The notes below the pieces were generated by a model, which did no database searches, was not told the DNA's origin, and worked only from the letters and a program-made list of their open reading frames with translations. Below are positions 8,264-17,158 of a stretch of DNA of 64,000 bases, piece by piece. The DNA is from Nonomuraea ceibae (GTDB lineage Bacteria > Actinomycetota > Actinomycetes > Streptosporangiales > Streptosporangiaceae). The translations under genes were made by a program, and so were the position numbers. The stretch covers positions 1 through 64,000 of the forward strand of contig NZ_JAHKRO010000041.1 in assembly GCF_019396325.1 (NCBI RefSeq). The letters are read 5' to 3'. The first letter of the stretch is position 1, and the number at the start of each line of letters is the position of its first letter.

Positions 8264-9142
8264 GTGACGGACAGCTTCGAGGAGTGGCTGCGCGACCGCG
8301 TGCCGGAACGCGGGCTGCGCCCCAAGGCCGCGGCGGTGCTGGACATCCTCATCACGCAGCCACGCCGGGCGTCGTTCGGTTCGGCGGCCGAGCTCGCCGC
8401 GCTCGCGGGCGTCAACGTGGCCACCGTCACCCGCATCGCGCAGGCGCTCGGCTTCGCCGGGTGGCCCGCCCTCCAGCAGGAGCTGCGCGCCCGCTACCTC
8501 TCGTCGCTCAGCGCGCCGCAGGTCGCCGCCGAGCACAGCGGCGAGGGCTCGCCCAGCGCCCGCTCGCTCCGGCGCGACCTCGACAGCCTCGCCCTGCTCA
8601 ACCGCCGCCTGGACGAGGGCGTGATCCGGACCGTCGCCGAGGCCGTCGCCGCCGCCCGCCGCACGGTGATCGTCGCCGACGGCAGCTACGCGGCGGTCGG
8701 CATGGCGCTCGCCCACAACGCCCGCATCGCGGGCTACCCCGTCGCGGCCGTCACGGCGGGCGACTCCGAGCTGTCCAACACGGTCGCGGCGATCGGGCCC
8801 GGCGACGTGCTGATCGCCATCAGCTTCTGGCGGCTGTACGAGAGCACGGTCCTGGCCGCGCACGAGGCCCGCGCGCGTGGCGCCCGGGTGTTCGCGCTCA
8901 CCGACGCGGCCAGCCCCGCCCTGGCGGACGCGGCCGAGGAGGTCGTGATGGTCCCGGCGGAAGGGGTCGCGTTCTTCCCGTCGCTGACCGCCGGGCTGGC
9001 CGTCGCCCAGGCACTGGTCGCCCAGCTCGCCGCCGTCGACCCGGCGCGCACGGCCGCCGCCATCGAGACGGCCGAGCGGATGTGGACCAAGTTCGGCCTG
9101 CTCCACCGGCGCCCCGCGGGCGGCGAGCCCACCGGCCCGTAG
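8264..9142 (+). CDS. RpiR/MurR-family transcriptional regulator
   Basis: A 292-residue regulator. GTG at 8264 is chosen because GAGGGAGGGG lies just upstream and the product then begins VTDSFEEWLRDRV, just ahead of the helix-turn-helix (FGSAAELAALAGVNVATVTRIAQALGF). The C-terminal half is a SIS sugar-phosphate-binding domain (VIVADGSYAAVGMALAHNARIAGY, PGDVLIAISFWRLY). Family members sense phosphorylated sugars or amino-sugar derivatives. Divergent from the MFS operon, and followed after 95 bases by the glycerophosphodiesterase gene, so it may govern both sides. Confidence 0.9.
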   Translation: MTDSFEEWLRDRVPERGLRPKAAAVLDILITQPRRASFGSAAELAALAGVNVATVTRIAQALGFAGWPALQQELRARYLSSLSAPQVAAEHSGEGSPSARSLRRDLDSLALLNRRLDEGVIRTVAEAVAAARRTVIVADGSYAAVGMALAHNARIAGYPVAAVTAGDSELSNTVAAIGPGDVLIAISFWRLYESTVLAAHEARARGARVFALTDAASPALADAAEEVVMVPAEGVAFFPSLTAGLAVAQALVAQLAAVDPARTAAAIETAERMWTKFGLLHRRPAGGEPTGP

Positions 9143-9237
9143 AGACGGCCCTGGTGACAGGCCGGAGCGGATGCTTGATCGGGTCCGGCCCCGCCCATAG
9201 CCTCGTCGTGCCGGACCTACGACGAGGGGGCCTCGTA

Positions 9238-10011
9238 GTGACCATCCCGCTGGCGGTGGCCGTGGCAGTGACCGAGCTCGCCGCGACCGCGCTCGTGCCC
9301 GCCGCCGCCGGACGGCTGCCCGGCTGCCCGCTGGTGTTCGGGCACGGCGGCTACCCGAAGAACCCCGGAGCCAGCGCCAAGGACCTGATCCGCCAGCCGA
9401 ACCACCCCACCGGCATCGAGCACATGCGCGCCGAGGGCGCCGACGGCCTGGAGGCCGACGTCCAGCTCACCCGCGACGGGACCCAGGCGGTGATGTGGCA
9501 CAACACCACCACCAACGGCCTGACCGGGCCCAACCGCGAGATCACCGACCTGTGGTGGGCCGACGACGACGGCGGCCTGCGGTCCCGCCGCGTCTCGCGC
9601 GGCCCCTACGCGGGCGAGCGCGTCCACACGCTCGGCTCCTGGCTCGACCACGCCGCGGCCGCCGGGCTGATCGCGCTGCTGGAGATCAAACGCCAGGCCA
9701 GACCCGTCCTGCGACGCTCCGAGGAAGCCTGGCAGGAGCTGTCCGGCCCGATCCTCGAACGGCAGGACACCCAGCGCATCCTCCTCTACTCGGCCGACCC
9801 GTGGATCCAGCGCGAGCTCGCCACGCGGCACCCCGGCCTGCTGCGGGGCGAGGCCGTCCGCTGGACCGACGGCGTCCCCTGGGACGAGCCGCCGCCCGGC
9901 TGGCGCGCCCAAATCCCCCGCTGGACGAAGATCCTCAAGCGCGGCCCGGCCGGCGTGCTGACCGACTACCCGGCCGACTACCGCCGCTGGCTGGCCGGAA
10001 AGTGCACGTGA
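9238..10011 (+). CDS. Glycerophosphodiester phosphodiesterase family protein, secreted
   Basis: A 257-residue protein of the GDPD fold, which hydrolyses glycerophosphodiesters to glycerol 3-phosphate and an alcohol. GTG at 9238 has GAGGGGG seven bases upstream and gives a short hydrophobic signal-like N-terminus (AVAVAVTELAATALV). Catalytic and metal positions are visible: His in FGHGG, Glu and Asp in GLEADV, His in MWHN. The usual HD of the last motif is HN. The stop overlaps the next start (GTGA). Pairing with a polysaccharide-lyase-like protein hints at envelope or teichoic-acid turnover; that is inference. Confidence 0.82.
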   Translation: MTIPLAVAVAVTELAATALVPAAAGRLPGCPLVFGHGGYPKNPGASAKDLIRQPNHPTGIEHMRAEGADGLEADVQLTRDGTQAVMWHNTTTNGLTGPNREITDLWWADDDGGLRSRRVSRGPYAGERVHTLGSWLDHAAAAGLIALLEIKRQARPVLRRSEEAWQELSGPILERQDTQRILLYSADPWIQRELATRHPGLLRGEAVRWTDGVPWDEPPPGWRAQIPRWTKILKRGPAGVLTDYPADYRRWLAGKCT

Positions 10012-11864
10012 CGGGCCCGTACGAGCCGGACTGGGCGGCGGTGCGCAGGCGGGTCGCGGACGCGCCGTGGGCCGCCCGCGTGCTCGGCGCCCTGGAGGCC
10101 GACTTCGGGCACTGGTCCGGTCTGCCGCTGCCCGGCCCGGAACGGCCGTCCGCCTGGACCCACCACTACTTCTGCGACGCCGACGGCGCGCCCCTGCGCC
10201 ACGACCCCGCCACGCCCGACCGGCACGCGTGCACCGGCTGCGGCAAGGTCTACTCGGGCGAGCCGTGGGACGGCGCCTGGCGCGCCATCACCCACAACGC
10301 CGCCGCCGCGCAGGCCCAGCGCGCCGCCCTGCTGCTGCGCCTGACCGGCTCGCGCCCCGCCCGCGACGAGCTCGAACGCGTCGTTGGCGGCTACGCCCGC
10401 CGCTACCGCGACTACGCGCCCCACGGCCAGGCCGCCGGGACCGGCCGCGTCCAGCCGCAGGGGCTCGACGAGGCCGTGTGGGCGACCGGGCTGCTGCGCG
10501 CCGTGCGCTGGGCGGGCGACGCCCTCACCCCCGCCACCTCGGCCGCCCTCGACGGCCTGGCCCGCGACGTCGCCGCCCTGCTGCGCCCGCAGGCGGGCGC
10601 CGTGCACAACATCCCGTGCTGGCTGCTCGCCGCGCTCGCCGAATGCGCCGTACGGCTCGGCGACACCGCGCTGCTCGCCTGGTGCCGCGACTCCGAGTTC
10701 GGCGTGGAGGCGCAGGTCAGGCGCGGGTTCCACGACGAGGGCCTGTGGTACGAGGTCAACCCGCACTACCACTACTACGCGCTCGCCGCCCTGCTGTCCT
10801 ACCGCGAGGCGGCGGGCCCGGCCGGGCTGTCGGCGACGGCCGCGCAACGCCTGGCCCGGGCGGTCACCGCGCCGCCGATGCTCGCTTACGACGACGGGCG
10901 GCTGCCCGCGTACGGGGACGGCTGGGCCGAGTGCTTCACCGCCGACTTCGCCCCGCACGCCGAGGCCGCCTGGTCGCTCCTGCCCGAGCGGCCGCCCAGC
11001 CCGGCCCCCTACTACGCGCACCCGCGCCCCGCCCCGGTCCGCCTCTGGTACGGCGCGCAGCTCCCCGACGGGGTCGCGCCGCCGCTGACCGGCCGTTCGT
11101 CGGTCGCCGCCCTCGTCTTCGGCCCCGGCGACCTCCCGCCGCCGCCCCCGGACCCGCCGCGCTCGTTCGTGTGGCCGGGGGCCGGGATCGGGCTGCTCAG
11201 GTCCGGCCGGGTGCGCGCCGCCCTCCGGTACGGGCCCGACGCCGGCTGGCACGACCACCGCGACAAGCTCGGCGTGGACGTGGCCACCGCGACCGGCTGG
11301 TCCAGCCTCGACCTCGGCACCAGCGGCTACGGCTCCGGCTTCACCGCGTGGCTGCGCTCGCCGGTCGCCCACAACACCGTCACCGTCGGCGGACGGCCCC
11401 AGCCGCCGCACACCGGCCGCCTCGTCGCCTCGTCGCCCGGCCACCTGGCGGCCGAGTCCGCGTTCGACGGCCACACGCTGCGCCGCGCCCTGACGGTGAC
11501 CGGCGACGGCTGGACCGACGAGTTCACGGTGACGCCCGCCGCGCCGGACGCGATCGAGTGGACCTTCCACGGCGACGGCCCGTTCACGGCGGACGGCGAG
11601 CCCGCCCTCCTCACCGGCGACCTCGGCCACGCCTGGCTGCGCGACGTGCGCCGGCTGCGGGCGCATGCCGGGGTGCTGCGCGGCGCCTGGGACGCCGACG
11701 GCGCGCCGTCCCTGGAGCTGACCGTCCCGGACGGGTTCGAGGCGTACGCGGCGCTCGCCGATGGCAACCCGAACGGCCGCCCGCTCGGCATCGTCCTGCT
11801 GCGCGGGCACGCGGCACAGGCGCGCGTCCACGCCCGCTTCACGCTCCCGCCGCCCGTGCCCTGA
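10008..11864 (+). CDS. Heparinase II/III-like protein
   Basis: A 618-residue protein with the plan of PL-type heparinase II/III enzymes: an alpha/alpha-toroid N-terminal half (YARRYRDYAPHG, WVT-like helices, YEVNPHYHYYAL) and a beta-sheet C-terminal half containing WHDHRDKLGVDV and SPVAHNTVTVGG. Conserved Tyr/His of NPHYHYYAL and the Asp/His cluster in HDHRDK are typical of the active region. An unusual Cys-containing block, HACTGCGKVYSGEPW, lies near residue 70. GTG at 10008 overlaps the GDPD stop, so the two are coupled. No clear signal peptide. It probably cleaves an acidic polysaccharide; which one is unknown. Confidence 0.82.
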   Translation: MTGPYEPDWAAVRRRVADAPWAARVLGALEADFGHWSGLPLPGPERPSAWTHHYFCDADGAPLRHDPATPDRHACTGCGKVYSGEPWDGAWRAITHNAAAAQAQRAALLLRLTGSRPARDELERVVGGYARRYRDYAPHGQAAGTGRVQPQGLDEAVWATGLLRAVRWAGDALTPATSAALDGLARDVAALLRPQAGAVHNIPCWLLAALAECAVRLGDTALLAWCRDSEFGVEAQVRRGFHDEGLWYEVNPHYHYYALAALLSYREAAGPAGLSATAAQRLARAVTAPPMLAYDDGRLPAYGDGWAECFTADFAPHAEAAWSLLPERPPSPAPYYAHPRPAPVRLWYGAQLPDGVAPPLTGRSSVAALVFGPGDLPPPPPDPPRSFVWPGAGIGLLRSGRVRAALRYGPDAGWHDHRDKLGVDVATATGWSSLDLGTSGYGSGFTAWLRSPVAHNTVTVGGRPQPPHTGRLVASSPGHLAAESAFDGHTLRRALTVTGDGWTDEFTVTPAAPDAIEWTFHGDGPFTADGEPALLTGDLGHAWLRDVRRLRAHAGVLRGAWDADGAPSLELTVPDGFEAYAALADGNPNGRPLGIVLLRGHAAQARVHARFTLPPPVP

Positions 11865-11912
11865 GCACAACCGTTCAAGACCCCGCCCGCCCGCTGCGGC
11901 TACAACGAGGGG

Positions 11913-12779
11913 ATGGACATCGGCTTCATCGGCCTGGGCCTCATGGGCGGGCCCATGGCGGTCAACCTGGCCCGCGCGGGCGGCCTCGTCGTCTGGAACC
12001 GCACCCCCGCCCGCGCCGAGCCGGTCCGCACGGCCGGCGCCGACGTGGCGGCGAGCGCCGCCGAGGTGTTCGGCCGCGCCGGCACGATTCTCCTCATGCT
12101 CGCCGACGAGGCCGCCGTCGACGACGTGCTGCGCCGGGGCACGCCGGAGTTCGCCGCCCGCGTCGCCGGGCGCACCGTGGTGCACATGGGCACGACCTCG
12201 CCCGCCTACTCCGCCGGGCTGGACGCCGACGTGCGCGCCGCCGGAGGCCGGTACGTGGAGGCGCCCGTCTCCGGCTCGCGCGGCCCCGCTGAGGAGGGAC
12301 GCCTCGTCGCCATGCTCGCCGGGGACCCCGGCGCCGTCGCCGACGTGCGCCCGCTGCTGCGGCCGATGTACCACAAGAGCGTCGTCTGCGGCCCGGCGCC
12401 GTCGGCGCTGCTGATGAAGCTGGCGGTCAACCTGTTCCTCATCACGATGGTCACCGGGCTCGCCGAGGCGACGCACTTCGCCGCCGGGCACGGGCTGGAC
12501 CTGCGCCGCTTCCAGGAGGTGCTGGCCACCGGCCCGATGGCCAGCGCCGTGTCGCGCGGCAAGGCCGCCAAGCTCGTCGAGGGCGAGCTGTCCCCGCAGG
12601 CGGCGGTCGCCGACGTGCTCAAGAACAACCGGCTCATCGCCGAGGCCGCCCGCGCCGCCGGGCTCGCCTCACCGCTCCTCGACGTCTGCCACGAGCTGTT
12701 CGCCGAGACGCTCGCGCTCGGGCACGGCGGCCTCGACATGGCCGCCGTCATCCGGGCGATCGAGGCCAGGACCGGCTGA
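11913..12779 (+). CDS. NAD(P)-dependent oxidoreductase, 3-hydroxyisobutyrate dehydrogenase family
   Basis: A 288-residue beta-hydroxyacid dehydrogenase. The N-terminal Rossmann motif is [12 protein letters not shown]; substrate-binding [13 protein letters not shown] and the catalytic Lys in [11 protein letters not shown] are present. The family oxidises 3-hydroxyisobutyrate, tartronate semialdehyde, glucuronate-derived acids and related compounds. GAGGGG abuts the ATG. It follows the heparinase-like gene by 48 bases, so it may act on uronate-type sugars released by that enzyme. Its 3' end overlaps the convergent AraC gene by 111 bases. Confidence 0.88.
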   Translation: MDIGFIGLGLMGGPMAVNLARAGGLVVWNRTPARAEPVRTAGADVAASAAEVFGRAGTILLMLADEAAVDDVLRRGTPEFAARVAGRTVVHMGTTSPAYSAGLDADVRAAGGRYVEAPVSGSRGPAEEGRLVAMLAGDPGAVADVRPLLRPMYHKSVVCGPAPSALLMKLAVNLFLITMVTGLAEATHFAAGHGLDLRRFQEVLATGPMASAVSRGKAAKLVEGELSPQAAVADVLKNNRLIAEAARAAGLASPLLDVCHELFAETLALGHGGLDMAAVIRAIEARTG

Positions 12780-13589
12780 ACCGCAGGCGGCCTGCCAGCG
12801 CGCGGGCGTGAGGCCGTACGCGCCCTTGAACCTGCGCGTCAGATGGCTCTGGTCGGCGAACCCGGCCGCCTGCGCGGCGACGGCCGGCGGGAGCCCGGCG
12901 CGCAACGCCCGCCGCGCCACGTCGAGCTGCCGCATCGTGCGGAACCGGGTCGGGCTGGTGCCGAACACGGCCCGGAACTGCCGGGCGATCGTCCACCGGT
13001 CCAGCCCCGACACCCGCTCGAACACCGCCACCGGATGCCGCACCGCCGGGTCGGCCGCGATCAGGTCACGCACCCGGGCCAGCGCCTCCACCGCCGCGGC
13101 CGCGCGCCCGGCGCCCCGCCCGGCCTGGCGCGCTCCCGCGTGCGCCGCCAGCGAGCGGGCGATCGCCAGCGCGACCTCCACCCGTTCGAGCTCGCCGAGC
13201 GGCTCGTCCAGCCGCCGCAGGCACGCGGCCAGCGCGGGCGGCATCCGCCGCACCACCGGGTCCGGCACGAACGGCAGCGGCCCGCCGCCCAGCGCCTCGC
13301 CCACCAGCGCCGGATCCACGTAGAAGATCCGGTAGCCGAACCCCTCCTCGGTGCCCGGCGCGCCGTCGTGCAGTTCGTCCGGGTGCAGGATGTGCCACTC
13401 GCCCGGCAGGCAGTGCCGCGCCTCGCCCCGGTAGCGGAACGTCTGCACGCCCCGCAGCGTGATCCCGATCGCGTAGCGGTCGTGCCGGTGCGGCGCGAAC
13501 GCCTCGCCGACCAGCGACGCCGCCATCCGCTCGATCCCCTCGGCGCCGGCCCCGAAGCGCAGCCTCGCGCCGGGCCCCTCCCCGTTCAC
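12669..13589 (-). CDS. AraC-family transcriptional regulator
   Basis: A 306-residue regulator with an N-terminal cupin-like sensing domain ([28 protein letters not shown]) and a C-terminal double helix-turn-helix ([44 protein letters not shown]). Start GTG at 13589 overlaps the stop of the phosphotransferase gene (GTGA). The frame runs about 33 residues past the normal AraC end before a stop, into the convergent dehydrogenase gene; this tail is probably non-functional. Co-transcribed with the phosphotransferase. Confidence 0.88.
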   Translation of the reverse strand: MNGEGPGARLRFGAGAEGIERMAASLVGEAFAPHRHDRYAIGITLRGVQTFRYRGEARHCLPGEWHILHPDELHDGAPGTEEGFGYRIFYVDPALVGEALGGGPLPFVPDPVVRRMPPALAACLRRLDEPLGELERVEVALAIARSLAAHAGARQAGRGAGRAAAAVEALARVRDLIAADPAVRHPVAVFERVSGLDRWTIARQFRAVFGTSPTRFRTMRQLDVARRALRAGLPPAVAAQAAGFADQSHLTRRFKGAYGLTPARWQAACGSAGPGLDRPDDGGHVEAAVPERERLGEQLVADVEER

Positions 13590-14377
13590 CAGGCGAAGTC
13601 CTCCAGCTCCAGCACCGCGCGGTCCATGTCCTCGGCCCGCCCCTGCCGCAGCAGCTTGGCATACAGCGGGTCGCCGCCGACCGCGCCCGCGCGGATGTCG
13701 CGGGCCCGCGCGCTCATCCGCGCCTGGATCTCCCGGACGATCACCGCCGGGTCGCCGTGCCAGCCGTACGCGTCCAGGAACGTCCGCAGCCGCTCGCCCC
13801 GCCTGTCGAACGCCCGGAACCCCTCCAGCTCCGCCACCCGGCGCGCGTGCAGCGGCACCCAGCTCAGCGCCGTCCACGCCAGGTCGGACTCGGCGCCCAC
13901 CGGCCCGGCGAAGTCCCAGTCGAAGAAGCCCGACAGCCGCCCCTCGTGCCAGGCGGCGTTGAACGGGCTGGCGTCGTTGTGCCCGATGATCTGCCCCGGC
14001 GACCACTGCCCGCCCACCCGCCAGCGGGCGTCGGGCGGCGGCGTGAAGTCGGCCACGGCCGCGTGGTAGTCCCGCAGCCAGCGGGCCACCTGGCGCAGCG
14101 CCTCCTCCGTCCGCGTCCACTCCGGCCACACCAGCCGGTTGCCGAGCGTCTCGCCCTCCAGGAACGTGAGCACCTCCCGGCCCTGCTCGTCGTAGCCCAG
14201 TGCCCGCGGCGCCCCGGCGAAGCCCTTGCGCTCCAGGTGGCGCAGCAGCTCGTGCACGGCGGGCGTCCACGCCCGCGCCGCCCGCCTGACGGTCGCGCCG
14301 ATCCGGATCGCGCCCCCGTCGTTGCCTCCTTCGAGCCGGATCCGCCGGATCTCATGGCGGCCTGCGGATCCGCTCAT
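13586..14377 (-). CDS. Aminoglycoside phosphotransferase (APH)-family protein
   Basis: A 263-residue protein of the APH/choline-kinase fold. Motifs seen: IIGHNDASPFNAAW (catalytic-loop equivalent, HND in place of HGD), GFFDWDFAGPVGAESDLAW (metal-binding DFD equivalent DWDFA). The ATG at 14377 has GGAGG upstream. Such proteins phosphorylate hydroxyls of small molecules; few of the many actinobacterial paralogues are true antibiotic-resistance enzymes. Translationally coupled to the AraC regulator. Substrate unknown. Confidence 0.85.
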   Translation of the reverse strand: MSGSAGRHEIRRIRLEGGNDGGAIRIGATVRRAARAWTPAVHELLRHLERKGFAGAPRALGYDEQGREVLTFLEGETLGNRLVWPEWTRTEEALRQVARWLRDYHAAVADFTPPPDARWRVGGQWSPGQIIGHNDASPFNAAWHEGRLSGFFDWDFAGPVGAESDLAWTALSWVPLHARRVAELEGFRAFDRRGERLRTFLDAYGWHGDPAVIVREIQARMSARARDIRAGAVGGDPLYAKLLRQGRAEDMDRAVLELEDFAW

Positions 14378-14412
14378 CGATCGCCTCCTCCGGGGTCCCG
14401 CCTCCCAGATTC

Positions 14413-15618
14413 TCAATAAGTGCGGGCATCTCCAAGAGGCCCAAAGACCCGTCGTACGCCTGCCGCGATCCAGATCGTGGCCAGGGCCGCGTACACGGTC
14501 AGCAGTGCGATCGGCCACACCCCCGACACCAGCGACGCCACCACCGCCAGGCCCAGCAGGGCCGCCCACCCGTACAGGACGGCACGGCCGCGCGGCGAGC
14601 CGGTGTGTGCGGCCTCCTGCACGGCGGTGACCAGCGCCATGACGGCGGCCCCCGCCGTGCCGAGGACGTCGCTGCCGAGCACGACGCCCGCCACCAGCGT
14701 CGCCGCGCCCGCCACGAGCAGGCCGCAGCAGGCCAGCGCCACCCGCGACTCGCCGCCGTCGAACAGCAGCCCGGTCGCCTTCGCGCGGGCCAGCCGCAGC
14801 ACGGTGACCGCCTCCGTCACCCACGCCGCCCAGTGCAGCAGCGAGATGACCACGAACACCGCGATGACCGGAGGCAGCGCCGGCAGCAGGAACACCAGCC
14901 ACCAGCCGCCCAGGAACCTGCGCCGCACCCGCGACAGCCACCGGTGGAGCGGGTTGCGCTCCTTCAGCGCCGTCACCAGCAGGTCCCTGGCCTGCCCGTA
15001 GCCCGGGTCGAGCCGCAGCACCTCGCGGAACGCGCCGGCGGCCACGCGCGCGTCACCGGACGCCAGCGCCGCCCGCCCGTACACCAGGTGCGCCGTGGCG
15101 CTCTCCGGCGCGAGCCCGACGGCCCGCCCCGCCGTCTCCGTGGCCGCCCGCGTCTGCCCGAGCGCCGTCTGCGCCAGCGACAGCAGGCTCATCAGGTCCG
15201 CCGACTCCGGGTCGAGCGCCAGCCCGCGTTCCGCCGCGCCCGCCACCAGCGGCCACTCGCCCTTCAGCACGTGCGCGCGGGCCAGCAGCTCCCAGATCGG
15301 CGGCCACTCCGGCGACAGCGCGAGCGCGGCCCGCCCGGCGGCGATCGCCTGGTCGGGCTGCCGCGCCCGGTTGTGCACCTGGCCCGCGACGTAGTGCGGG
15401 AACCACGAGTCGGGCGCCAGCCGCACCGCCTCGTGCGCCTCCGCCACGGCCTCGCCCGGCCGGCGCTGCTCGGCCAGCGCCAGCGCCAGCAGCGCGTGCC
15501 CGACCGCGTGCTCCGGCTCCTCGGCCAGCAGGCCGCGCAGCTCCCGCTCGGCGTCGGCGGGCCGGCGCATCTCCAGCAGCGCCCGCGCCCGCTGCACCGG
15601 GCCGGCGGCCTTCACCAT
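14413..15618 (-). CDS. TPR-repeat membrane protein
   Basis: A 401-residue protein. Residues 1 to about 225 form tandem tetratricopeptide repeats (AVGHALLALALAEQRRPGEA, IAAGRAALALSPEWPPIW, FREVLRLDPGYGQARDLL). The C-terminal part has about 5 membrane segments (WLVFLLPALPPVIAVFVVIS, VALACCGLLVAGAATLVAG, AVLYGWAALLGLAVVASLV). It should sit in the membrane with the TPR domain in the cytoplasm. It follows the TPR-AAA+ ATPase gene; the ATG at 15618 is the last of several repeated ATG sites in the junction. A role as membrane anchor or partner of that ATPase is inferred. Confidence 0.82.
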   Translation of the reverse strand: MVKAAGPVQRARALLEMRRPADAERELRGLLAEEPEHAVGHALLALALAEQRRPGEAVAEAHEAVRLAPDSWFPHYVAGQVHNRARQPDQAIAAGRAALALSPEWPPIWELLARAHVLKGEWPLVAGAAERGLALDPESADLMSLLSLAQTALGQTRAATETAGRAVGLAPESATAHLVYGRAALASGDARVAAGAFREVLRLDPGYGQARDLLVTALKERNPLHRWLSRVRRRFLGGWWLVFLLPALPPVIAVFVVISLLHWAAWVTEAVTVLRLARAKATGLLFDGGESRVALACCGLLVAGAATLVAGVVLGSDVLGTAGAAVMALVTAVQEAAHTGSPRGRAVLYGWAALLGLAVVASLVSGVWPIALLTVYAALATIWIAAGVRRVFGPLGDARTY

Positions 15619-15693
15619 CGGGCTTTCTTCACCATCGGGCCTTCACCATCGCGCCTTCACGAGCTGGCCTTCACCACTTGGCCTTGATCCACG
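15607..15693 (-). repeat. Imperfect 14-base tandem array of translation-start sites
   Basis: On the minus strand, units close to GATGGTGAAGGCCC recur about six times across the end of the AAA+ gene and the start of the TPR gene. Three units carry AAGG followed a few bases later by ATGGTGAAG, i.e. a Shine-Dalgarno-like core plus start. The ATGs at 15649 and 15635 stop within seven or eight codons; only the one at 15618 opens the TPR gene. The ATPase stop (15671) also lies in the array. Confidence 0.75.
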
Positions 15694-17059
15694 GCATCAG
15701 CTCGTCCCACGCCCCCGAGTCGTTGGCGTGCAGCACGTAGTTGCGCGCCGTCGCCATCCACTCCCGCACCGACGTGGGCCGCACGCTCTTCGCCGCCGCC
15801 AGCAGGTCGGGCGTCGCCAGCGGGATCGCCCGGCCCGCGCTGATCGACTGCTGCAGCTTCGCCTCCACGGCCCGGTCGACCACGCCCTTCAGATCGGCGC
15901 CGACGAAGTGCTCGGTCACCCGCGCCACCGCGTCGTAGTCCATCTCCGCGATCGGCTTGTCCCGGCACAGGATGCGCAGGATCGCCGCCCGCGCGGAGGC
16001 GTCCGGCGGCGGCACGAACACGAGCTGGTCGAACCGGCCAGGGCGGCGGAACGCCACGTCGATGTACCAGGGCGCGTTCGTCGCCGCCAGCACCAGGACG
16101 CCCTCGTTGGCGTCCTGGTCCACGCCGTCGAGCTCGGCCAGGAACTGGTTGACGATCTGCCGGTTGTGCGCCTGCCGCATGTCGGAGCGGCGCGCCGCCA
16201 AGGCGTCCACCTCGTCGAAGAACAGCACGCACGGCCGGTTGCGCCGCGCCAGGTCGAACGTGGCCCGCAGGTTGCGCTCGCTGGAGCCGATGTACATGTC
16301 GAGGATGTCGGCCAGGCCGACGTTCACGAACGACGCGCCGAGCTCGCCCGCCGCCGCCCTGGCCAGGTGCGTCTTGCCCGCGCCCGGCGGCCCGTACAGC
16401 AGCACACCGCCGCCCGCCCGCTTGCCGAACGCGGCGAACAGCTCCGGCTGCTGGATCGGCAGCAGCAGCTTGACCTTCAGCGCCTCCTTCACGGCCTCCA
16501 TGCCCGCCACGTCCGCGAACGTGAACCGGGACCGCTCCACCTCGGCGCTCGCCTCCGCCGCCGGCGTGGCGGGCGACGGCGCATCGTAAGCCCCGCCCCC
16601 GTACGCCGGCCCCGACGGCGCACCGCCGTACGGTGCCGGCCCTCCCAGGGCCTGGGGCGGGGCGGCGAGGCGGGCGGCGAGGGCGGGGTCGGCGAGCGAC
16701 GGGTCGCGGGTGACCGCGTCGTGGTAGCGGTGCGCCGCCGCCGCGACGTCACCCTCGCCCAGCAGCGCCCGCGCGGCGAGCACGCCGAGCCGGGGCGGGC
16801 AGCCGGGCTCGCCCAGGAACGGCTCCAGCGCCGCCAGCGCCTCGCCGTAGGAGCTCTGCCGGACGAACGCCTCCGCCAGCCCCGCCGAGACGTCCGCGTC
16901 CTTGGGCGCGAGCACGAGTGCGGCCCGGAACTCGGCCTCCGCCTCGGCCAGGTAGCCCTTGGCCAGGAGCTGGTCGGCGAGGTGCCGCCGCAGGGGGAGA
17001 TTGTCCGGAGACAGGCGCGCCGCCTCGCGGAGCGCCTGGAGGCCGGCATCGTCGAGCAC
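15671..17059 (-). CDS. TPR-AAA+ ATPase (Vps4/spastin/CbxX-like)
   Basis: A 462-residue protein: N-terminal TPR region (about 1-130), Gly/Pro/Tyr-rich linker, then one AAA+ module (about 175-440). Walker A is GPPGAGKT, Walker B VLFFDEVDAL, sensor 1 VLAATNAPW, and the arginine-finger region is FRRPGRFDQ. The meiotic-clade AAA plan (FADVAGMEAVKEAL) suggests a hexameric unfoldase or remodeller. The TPR segment probably selects substrates. It is followed directly by a TPR membrane protein, so the pair may form a membrane-associated remodelling machine. No protease gene is adjacent. Confidence 0.85.
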   Translation of the reverse strand: MLDDAGLQALREAARLSPDNLPLRRHLADQLLAKGYLAEAEAEFRAALVLAPKDADVSAGLAEAFVRQSSYGEALAALEPFLGEPGCPPRLGVLAARALLGEGDVAAAAHRYHDAVTRDPSLADPALAARLAAPPQALGGPAPYGGAPSGPAYGGGAYDAPSPATPAAEASAEVERSRFTFADVAGMEAVKEALKVKLLLPIQQPELFAAFGKRAGGGVLLYGPPGAGKTHLARAAAGELGASFVNVGLADILDMYIGSSERNLRATFDLARRNRPCVLFFDEVDALAARRSDMRQAHNRQIVNQFLAELDGVDQDANEGVLVLAATNAPWYIDVAFRRPGRFDQLVFVPPPDASARAAILRILCRDKPIAEMDYDAVARVTEHFVGADLKGVVDRAVEAKLQQSISAGRAIPLATPDLLAAAKSVRPTSVREWMATARNYVLHANDSGAWDELMPWIKAKW

Positions 17060-17158
17060 GTGCCCGTCCTTCCGTCGGGGGAGTGGAATCAGGCAAGGCT
17101 ATCGAAATCACCGGCCATGACCCCCAGCCCCCGACATATCCAGATACGCCCAGAAACG

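Noticed and set aside
13586-14377. Calling the APH-family gene an antibiotic resistance gene
   Set aside because: Fold motifs alone do not show drug specificity, and most actinobacterial APH-like proteins have other or unknown substrates.
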